A DNA stretch of 18,869 bases. Source: Balneolales bacterium (GTDB lineage Bacteria > Bacteroidota > Rhodothermia > Balneolales > Balneolaceae). Shown here piece after piece: positions 16,101-18,869 of this stretch (the stretch's first letter is position 1; each line of letters starts with the position of its first letter). A program made the translations under genes and the position numbers. Below the pieces are notes generated by a model that was not told where the DNA came from, did no database searches, and saw nothing but the letters and a program-made list of their open reading frames with translations. The stretch is from positions 1-18,869 of the forward strand of contig JAURMN010000076.1 of the NCBI GenBank assembly GCA_030830725.1, in the 5' to 3' direction.

Positions 16101-16181
16101 TGGCTGAGCAACCGCAGACTGAATGCCAATCGAGAATAGAATTATAATGGAAGTAAAAAAGGTGGATAAGTACGATTTCAT
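10170..16181 (-). CDS. Giant multi-domain secreted protein with C-terminal type IX-like sorting domain
   Basis: A 2003-residue surface or secreted protein. Regions in order: signal peptide 1-26 (ends AVAQ); a sialidase/BNR-like region about 30-445 with an Asp-box STDGGETW at 203-210 and a weaker LSEDGFNW at 363-370; a CSLREA-like segment about 447-490 (DGYCDNGYGQCTLITA); a right-handed parallel beta-helix about 560-830 built of GNTIxxNxIxxN turns; two BACON/Ig-like modules about 935-1147; a nine-glycine linker 1150-1158; four chitobiase-C-terminal-type (CHB_HEX_C) repeats 1162-1503; an unrecognised region about 1504-1720; a fifth such repeat 1729-1808; a fibronectin III-like module 1811-1903; and a sorting module 1914-2003 with NYPNPFNPTTQIRFGLP and a final strand SMMLIR. 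The carbohydrate-related modules suggest polysaccharide binding or degradation at the cell surface, but no catalytic residues can be assigned with confidence. No Shine-Dalgarno is evident before ATG 16181. Confidence 0.93.
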   Translation of the reverse strand: MKSYLSTFFTSIIILFSIGIQSAVAQPADGQIVYPDRASVTTAQDVVLWEYDTRRASDSTDTKKIIYGPDGPVLVYTEGDSLVFYFGSAENSMTYKAKDLTNMFAGGNYRLVSAGEGKRSYFGTLNENPGAFDYRLWPNVTPGAKHNGYEVDGVLYKVSYQEFWGWEVYGYSSGNQGCPVASGQPLNGSLEKCWYNGFILTKSTDGGETWVKAGSSPEEYVVASSPYKYREQSNTTRHGVFPGYADVMKVGSYYYFPVEFWGEGFKITSMMRTNDITDATTWRYWDGNDFTIENVNPYYDTVTDPSSHLPPPIENSGTLTFNPSGATQVEGLLYSSYFEKYIRVRERIFAANPEIEHGVYYHLSEDGFNWSGPQLLYSIADNAELMRDGTSNSYNFAYPTLIDYTSPGGNIGQTAYLSYIKGVATNSGLPNRDIHLVPVGFSTRSISGFTVTHTEADLASGIEPEDPNAGDGYCDNGYGQCTLITAITESEARLPWVSEDASLTISFGNSLSGTITESYAPTVTKRTQIDGSSHSGYDANDVAVTTAAWNGTLPFKIASGINISSGSGHVVKGVHLGSMTIGSASVSPSVDVIGSRIDNLSLYSAGSGGITIGGSSADSANVLGEVTFNGSGARVAGNYIGFDGTTSIVTNGNAAVTFGSSNNTLYGNVIAGATSYRLVNLGSVNATGNTIRNNYIGHLPWSASNSSFGSGSAAIGVVNADGNTITVNIISHNNSSDGEAAIFLNDADNNTITLNGIANNTGDGITVSGTSTGNTIGGSSALGNSIHSNTGYGVSFVSNTVAGNPVVGNSIYSNAEGSIGGYTNIDATPTPFVYSAFLNSSQDSLTVKFRGMGASTSDNFDVDVFYNNTGTTASEAQTLLKSGETISGVSEGFVKVPYARGTSGEITLTITDDRNVTSAVSLPRSLHTQSSTAIAAIDSSIIQAVHPNSGDVTVTSFTVSNSGDEALEWVIKEKPSWITIDTDSLTIAAGASQTIDVSLNTTELTITETVIRDTLEFYTNEAGSALGGLPFQITFYETAAPSLEVIPDTLRETFTIPTENSTGKMTFKIVKSGSQNVSYTITKNQPFITGISPAGGTLTADTTTIEVSVRLRPNDMPGTQTAMIVVRGSYGGEGQQTVVELPTYVTFQSGGGGGGGGGKAATPQFNPGPGTYSDSVVVTMSTSTQGARIVYTLDGSDPTPNSTVYSTPITLKTTGTKTIKARALADGFQDSDIAQGIYNIETSQKEIAPQPTITPSSGSYSDSVVVTMTNSNQQARMYYTNDGSTPTAQSTLYDGPFTIKDVGTFTVKAIAMIDGFQNSNVSSVTYEITEKPTASAPTFDPQGGKYNGDILITLSSSTTGALIYYTTDGSTPSLESIFTDQYNYPLAFPAPDSITVKAIATAEGHKNSQVVSQTYILTNLQKASAAVISPADGEYTDSVEVTMSSSTQGAQIYFTKDGSMPTEKSTLYEEAFYLYAEQSDSLKAIVLAEGFAPSEITSVMLEVTASIPDFSQAKDSTVEELSSTVPVTVPLDSVTDVGLLLNLNNKKESLTKTTVFFKKGTFDPKNVNGLPENTAIENVQFTSTSYKNTKKKIEYLNNDGTKLKYKGKTFTIADISSGRGFGFSSKQVALTKGISSASTELDTAAIRLTEPMVTCFEPTVEQITAAGSLENIVWIRFIADSAEVLIPTYLETDGVNEVCSNVYSFSEYAPIILDSELAGEPITFTPMADAPVITPEASAYYDSVQVSITSGEEGGSVYFTVDGTEPTQSSPAYEGTFVLKAPDTVLVRAITVATGFVTSDASQMLYTIAFTPLQTTTLAEPADGLQNVGTQTVFSWSSITGATAYELQISLTETFQTVEQVRDLTQATYTKTLEQSQTYYWRVRGYNANLVSDWSEVFSFSTGVRTSVDEDGVLPSEFILEQNYPNPFNPTTQIRFGLPVASSVSIEVYNVVGHRIAILMQNRTMHAGRHSVTFDATSLPSGLYIYKLTAGEFQQVRSMMLIR
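10173..10442 (-). other. C-terminal secretion/sorting module of the giant protein
   Basis: Residues 1914-2003. It opens with LPSEFILEQNYPNPFNP, the conserved start of FlgD-Ig-like type A sorting domains in Bacteroidota, Ignavibacteria and relatives, and continues with strands SVSIEVYNVVGHRIAIL, HAGRHSVTFDATSLPSGLY and FQQVRSMMLIR. In proteins with this domain the module directs passage through the type IX pathway; no secretion gene is present here to confirm it. Confidence 0.85.
10473..10751 (-). other. Fibronectin type III-like module of the giant protein
   Basis: Residues 1811-1903. The pattern P-x-DG...FSWSSITGATAYELQIS...TYYWRVRGYNANLVSDWSEVFSF matches fibronectin III-like modules that commonly sit just before sorting domains and act as spacers. 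Confidence 0.8.
10758..10997 (-). repeat. Fifth CHB_HEX_C-type repeat, separated from the other four
   Basis: Residues 1729-1808 repeat the module pattern APVITPEASAYYDSVQVSI...VYFTVDGTEPTQSSPAYEG...VLVRAITVATGF. It lies about 225 residues after the tandem block, so either the unrecognised region 1504-1720 was inserted into the array or this copy moved. Confidence 0.8.
11673..12698 (-). repeat. Four tandem CHB_HEX_C-type beta-sandwich repeats
   Basis: Protein repeats of about 80 residues at 1162-1240, 1250-1329, 1335-1417 and 1426-1503. Each has P-x-x-G-x-Y-x-D-S-V-x-V-T-M, then a Y(Y/F)T-x-DGSxPT turn, a S-T-x-Y block and a KAI(A)xxxGF end. The first two share SDSVVVTM exactly. These are the chitobiase/beta-hexosaminidase C-terminal-type modules frequent in large surface proteins, thought to be carbohydrate-associated or structural spacers. 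Confidence 0.87.
12708..12734 (-). repeat. Triplet run coding nine glycines
   Basis: Nine consecutive glycine codons (GGT/GGA; ACC/TCC on the plus strand) code a flexible hinge at residues 1150-1158 between the Ig-like modules and the repeat array. The run is prone to length change by slippage in units of one residue without breaking the frame. Confidence 0.9.
13692..14504 (-). other. Parallel beta-helix region of the giant protein
   Basis: Residues about 560-830. Regular turns of roughly 20-25 residues with Asn ladders (GNYIGF, SNNTLYGNVIAG, GNTIRNNYIGHL, GNTITVNIISHNN, NNTITLNGIANNTGDGI, GNSIHSNTGYGV, GNSIYSNAEG) form a right-handed beta-helix of the NosD / pectate-lyase type. A CSLREA-like segment directly precedes it, an arrangement known from cell-surface proteins with this fold. 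Confidence 0.82.
14712..14843 (-). other. CSLREA-like segment of the giant protein
   Basis: Residues about 447-490: FTVTHTEADL..., then DGYCDNGYGQCTLITAITESEA. The family pattern is a strand, D-G-x-C, then CTLREAI; here LREA is replaced by LITA, while both cysteines (C474, C481) remain. This segment usually caps a beta-helix, which follows here. Confidence 0.6.
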
Positions 16182-16264
16182 ACGTTAGAGAGCTTTAGGT
16201 AGGATTCGAGATCGTAAAGAGAGTTAATCGCAGGGATCATGTAAATGCAAAAGGAGCCAAATGT

Positions 16265-16324
16265 ATCCTATTTATCATCAAAAAATTAGTGATTTTGAAT
16301 GTTTGAACGGTTGATAAATAGGAT
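16265..16324. repeat. Perfect 13-base inverted repeat upstream of the giant protein gene
   Basis: ATCCTATTTATCA (16265-16277) and TGATAAATAGGAT (16312-16324) are exact inverted copies separated by 34 bases. They lie 84-143 bases before the giant protein's start codon, in its probable promoter or leader. They could be an operator pair or an AT-rich stem-loop. No transposase is adjacent, so they are unlikely to be insertion-sequence ends. Confidence 0.6.
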
Positions 16325-16553
16325 TCCCGATAGCAAACGAACACTTCTAATATTACTATTCTGATCAGAAGTTTCAAAGTAAAAACAAGGTAAACCTCTA
16401 ATCCTCAAATAGTTAATAGGCCTGATGATAATCGTCGAACTGATAGAGCTATATCTATGCTTAGGAGAATATCTGAAGGAATAAAGAGTAAGGGGCTTAG
16501 ATGGTTGAAGATGATGGAACAGCTGCACGGGGGTGGGTAAGGCTATATTAAAG

Positions 16554-16607
16554 TCCGCAAAAATAGCGGATTATGATAATTCGATTAATCTCCGCATTTT
16601 ATACGGT
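16554..16607. promoter_or_regulatory. Two tandem imperfect palindromes upstream of the Fic-like gene, candidate operators
   Basis: TCCGCAAAAATAGCGGA (16554-16570) is a five-pair palindrome. TCCGCATTTTATACGGT (16591-16607) is a similar, weaker one. They begin 37 bases apart and lie 65-120 bases before the ATG at 16673. Equal spacing of half-sites suggests binding by a dimeric regulator. The C-terminal winged helix of the adjacent protein makes self-regulation an attractive but unproven guess. Confidence 0.4.
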
Positions 16608-16672
16608 AAATAATCGAGCCACCCCCTTTCGGTTAGCGAAGTATCTATTCTTTAACCTTACCCTACATAAAC

Positions 16673-17413
16673 ATGGCTACTCTGAAAACTTTGAGATGGG
16701 ATATTGAGTGTTTGTATGGGCTTTTAAGTAAAACTCGTCACCAGCATGGCGCATTTTTGGGAAAAGTGAGTTTGCTGAAGGGTTCGGTAGGTGAATCGGG
16801 GGAATACTTAAAATTATTTGGGCTCAAGTCGACCGACTGGGATGCAAACGCCATTCATGTGAACGATGGTGAAGACCCGTTGATCTATCTAGCAATGGTA
16901 TATTTGAGAAGCTTGTTGCAAGTCAGCGAGGAACATGATGTAGGGTCATCGCATAATTCTTTAACCACAGCGCAAGACATCGCTAAACGTTTACACATCC
17001 CTACACTCTCCGCCCAGATCGAGGACGAACGTGTCTACATGGAACGAGTACTGGAACGCACCTCGCAGACCCTCTCTAATGCAAATCCCGATGTATCCGA
17101 ATGGGTGGAATGGTTCTTGTACTGCGTTCAAAGTGCCATTGAGGAATCGGATAAACAACTTGAACCGTTTCAAAAGGAGCAGGAATTCTGGTTCCACAAT
17201 GGTACAAAAATAGATAATGAACGTCAGCAAAAGATGGTGACGATGCTCTTGGACGGTTTCGAGGAAAAACTGACCACTACGGTTTGGGCTTTACTGACCG
17301 ATTGTTCACAAGACACAGCGCTACGCGATATTCAGGATCTGGTTGAGAAGGGGATCTTGATGAAATTACCTGGAGGTGGGAGGAGTACGGCTTACCAGAT
17401 TGTGCGAAGTTGA
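16673..17413 (+). CDS. Fic-family protein lacking the catalytic motif (degenerate, shortened)
   Basis: The 246-residue product is about 120 residues shorter than typical Fic proteins of this subgroup. Residues 5-60 (LRWDIECLYGLLSKTRHQHGAFLGKVSLL) resemble the DUF4172 N-terminus. Residues 113-160 (SAQIEDERVYMERVLERT...WVEWFLYCV) match the helices that follow the Fic core. Residues 180-244 (NERQQKMVTMLLDGFEEKLT, CSQDTALRDIQDLVEKGIL, GGGRSTAYQIV) match the winged-helix end. The signature HPFxxGNGR, needed to bind and transfer AMP, is absent. Between the flanks only about 50 residues remain, and KSTDWDAN at 52-59 may be a relic of the (S/T)xxxE(G/N) inhibitory motif with E changed to D. The frame is intact, so this is not a frameshift. 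It probably cannot AMPylate and may serve as a DNA-binding or interfering partner, which is inference. Starts at ATG 16673; no strong ribosome site. Confidence 0.75.
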   Translation: MATLKTLRWDIECLYGLLSKTRHQHGAFLGKVSLLKGSVGESGEYLKLFGLKSTDWDANAIHVNDGEDPLIYLAMVYLRSLLQVSEEHDVGSSHNSLTTAQDIAKRLHIPTLSAQIEDERVYMERVLERTSQTLSNANPDVSEWVEWFLYCVQSAIEESDKQLEPFQKEQEFWFHNGTKIDNERQQKMVTMLLDGFEEKLTTTVWALLTDCSQDTALRDIQDLVEKGILMKLPGGGRSTAYQIVRS

Positions 17414-17445
17414 TCCTATTGCTGTAATCGTTTATCTGTTGAAAT

Positions 17446-17574
17446 TAGAGGAATTCCGAGTGACAACGCGGTGCATAACGTACAATCGCTTCTTATAGAA
17501 GCAACTCGACCCTGTCACAACTACACGGATTCTCCTTACCTCTAGAGTGATTACGATTTCAGATTTTGTGACAA
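17446..17574. repeat. Nested inverted repeats between the Fic-like gene and the next gene
   Basis: A perfect hairpin GCTTCT-TAT-AGAAGC (17488-17502) sits inside GTGACA (17460-17465) / TGTCAC (17513-17518), which sits inside TAGAGG (17446-17451) / CCTCTA (17539-17544). TTGTGACAA recurs at 17566-17574. The nesting suggests a folded RNA, perhaps a terminator for the Fic-like gene or a leader of the next one, but no T-run follows the inner hairpin. Confidence 0.45.
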
Positions 17575-17613
17575 GCTTAACGAAGTATTGTCAATCGCAT
17601 ATCAGGAGAAGTA

Positions 17614-18869
17614 ATGAAGTTTACACGCAGCGTTTTCATTCTCGGGCTCATTATGACAACGTATAAAGCCCAAGCACAGAATCACCCAGTTGAAACTCCT
17701 CAGCCGAGTACTCAATCACAAGCCCAAACACAAGCCCAAACAGAAACACCACGCAACCCCACGCTTGTTGAGCAGATACTTTTAACAAAGCCATTGCCGA
17801 CCACTTCTTCTCAAAGAGCTAGGGTTACACAGGTCCTGGATAAATTTCGAGCACAAAGATCAAATTCGTTTCAAACAAGAGAATCCGCACAGAACACTCC
17901 ATATTGGGTATCCAATGCGATTATGAGTGCAACCCAAACCACTCATTTTAATCCGATTCAGTACAAGGTTGAACCCCTAATTAAGGTTGAACCCTTAATA
18001 GAGGAGTCTCACATTGAGGCGATCGCTCATCGATACTTCAACTCTGTAACGGCTAAAGACCTAAACTCGACCGGTGAATGGCAACTCATTAACACGATTA
18101 TTATTGAGAGAAATGAACTTGAATTAGCCACAAAAGTCACCGAAACCTATCGATATATAGATTCAGTAACTGGAGAAGTTGAGGATGAAATCTGGATGTA
18201 TGAAGCTGAATATCTCTCCAATGGACTATTAAAATCCATTTCTCTCTCTACTAATTATTTGGGATCAGAAATCCTATTTGGGGTCATTCGCTTTACGTAT
18301 GACAGCGTTCCTTCAAAGGTCCTCAATTTGGTGGAAATTCTGATTTCTGATGTTGATGAAAACCTGAATTTCACGTACGACACGGTCTCTACGAATATCC
18401 TGTATGTTGGCGAAACCGCCACCTATCAATCCATTGGTTCTGAATTGGATACCACGATTGTGACGGCCACAGAGGGAGACTCCTTAATAGTGAATGCATA
18501 CGAAAGTTATCTCGAGGAAGACTGGTTCACGGGGGAGCTTACGCGAGTTATTGAGCGGACTCGTGAGACATACCCGGACTTAGGAAGCCTTACAGAGCTT
18601 TGGAATTTGATGTCACTAGTCTTTTGGGAGGACCACACGGTTCAACTTCGCGAGATGTATGACGAAGAGTTAGAAGAGTTTGTACCAGAAGAGCGAGTGA
18701 TCTACAGTAGCGAGCAAGATACGGTGACATTTACCCATCAATGGTGGGATGGATTTAAAGAGAACTGGGTGGATGAATCTAAACTTGATCTTACATTTGA
18801 TGAGAATAGCCAACTGGAAAAGCGAGAAGAGGTAAGGACGTTTGGCGAAGAGGTAGAGTACTACGAAGA
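17614..18869 (+). CDS. Unrecognised secreted protein, 5' part; runs off the right edge
   Basis: The frame starts at ATG 17614, with AGGAGAA three bases upstream of it, and stays open for 418 codons to the window end with no stop. Residues 1-22 form a signal peptide (MKFTRSVFILGLIMTTYKAQAQ). A Gln/Thr/Pro-rich low-complexity stretch follows (STQSQAQTQAQTETP), then a linker with a tandem repeat KVEPLI-KVEPLI at bases 17968-18003. After about residue 150 the chain is acidic and rich in alternating strands (ATKVTETYRYIDS, LLKSISLSTNY, LTRVIERTRETY), rather like beta-repeat extracellular proteins of Bacteroidota that end in a sorting domain. No family was recognised and no function is proposed. 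A sorting module, if present, would lie beyond the window. Confidence 0.85.
   Translation, partial: MKFTRSVFILGLIMTTYKAQAQNHPVETPQPSTQSQAQTQAQTETPRNPTLVEQILLTKPLPTTSSQRARVTQVLDKFRAQRSNSFQTRESAQNTPYWVSNAIMSATQTTHFNPIQYKVEPLIKVEPLIEESHIEAIAHRYFNSVTAKDLNSTGEWQLINTIIIERNELELATKVTETYRYIDSVTGEVEDEIWMYEAEYLSNGLLKSISLSTNYLGSEILFGVIRFTYDSVPSKVLNLVEILISDVDENLNFTYDTVSTNILYVGETATYQSIGSELDTTIVTATEGDSLIVNAYESYLEEDWFTGELTRVIERTRETYPDLGSLTELWNLMSLVFWEDHTVQLREMYDEELEEFVPEERVIYSSEQDTVTFTHQWWDGFKENWVDESKLDLTFDENSQLEKREEVRTFGEEVEYYE

Larger units (their letters stand above)
16182..16672. other. Divergent intergenic region (491 bases) with several inverted repeats
   Basis: No gene could be supported here. An 80-codon open frame on the minus strand has a composition unlike its neighbours and no recognisable family. 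The region must contain the promoters of the giant protein gene (leftward) and of the Fic-like gene (rightward). It is AT-rich and holds the two repeat systems listed separately (16265-16324 and 16554-16607). Confidence 0.7.

Noticed and set aside
16265..16324. Terminal inverted repeats of an insertion sequence
   Set aside because: Only 34 bases lie between the copies and no transposase or target duplication is nearby.
16286..16528. 80-codon minus-strand open frame in the divergent intergenic region
   Set aside because: Composition is rich in Ile, Ser, Arg and aromatic residues without a family pattern, no ribosome site, and it overlaps one arm of the inverted repeat at 16312-16324.
16673..17413. 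Frameshifted Fic gene whose catalytic core lies in another frame or upstream
   Set aside because: The frame is continuous through both flanks, and neither the short middle part nor the upstream spacer encodes an HPFxxGNGR-like stretch that I could find.

Overview
The window looks like chromosomal DNA from the Bacteroidota/FCB group, most likely a Balneola- or Rhodothermia-like marine lineage. This is an inference from three things: a 2003-residue secreted protein ending in the NYPNPFNP-type (type IX-like) C-terminal sorting module, several signal-peptide proteins of families common there (M14 zinc carboxypeptidase, DUF3575-like outer-membrane barrel, DUF2805), and weak or absent Shine-Dalgarno sites in front of many genes. 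No rRNA, tRNA, CRISPR array or insertion sequence was seen.

Layout, left to right. (1) 1-502 (-) is the N-terminal part of a PolX-type DNA polymerase/3'-5' exonuclease, interrupted by an in-frame TAA; the reading frame continues normally on both sides of the stop. (2) 607-3261 (+) encodes a large secreted M14 metallopeptidase with a GATase1-like C-terminal domain. (3) 3288-5199 (-) holds an MFS transporter followed by an exported methionine sulfoxide reductase A. (4) 5375-7315 (+) is acetyl-CoA synthetase. (5) 7369-16181 (-) is a run of five co-directional genes. In transcription order these are a giant mosaic extracellular protein, a DUF2805 small protein, a DUF3575-like outer-membrane barrel, a membrane-anchored NTF2-like protein and a serine hydrolase of the class A beta-lactamase fold. 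(6) 16182-16672 is a 491-base divergent intergenic region carrying several inverted repeats. (7) 16673-17413 (+) is a short Fic-family protein that keeps the flanking domains but lacks the catalytic motif. (8) 17414-17613 is a structured spacer, and 17614 to the window end (+) is the start of an unrecognised secreted protein that runs off the edge.

Most of the content points to the cell envelope: a surface peptidase, an exported repair enzyme, a sorted multi-domain surface protein and an outer-membrane barrel. Acetyl-CoA synthetase and PolX are housekeeping functions. The most unusual item is the Fic-like protein without HPFxxGNGR. It combines a DUF4172-like N-terminus with the SAQIExER / RQxKMxxxLLDGFExKLT / CSQDTALRDIQDLxxKGIL C-terminus, and lies downstream of two tandem imperfect palindromes that could be operators. 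The nonsense codon in polX, the mosaic giant protein and the nested inverted repeats around 17446-17574 are also worth a second look.
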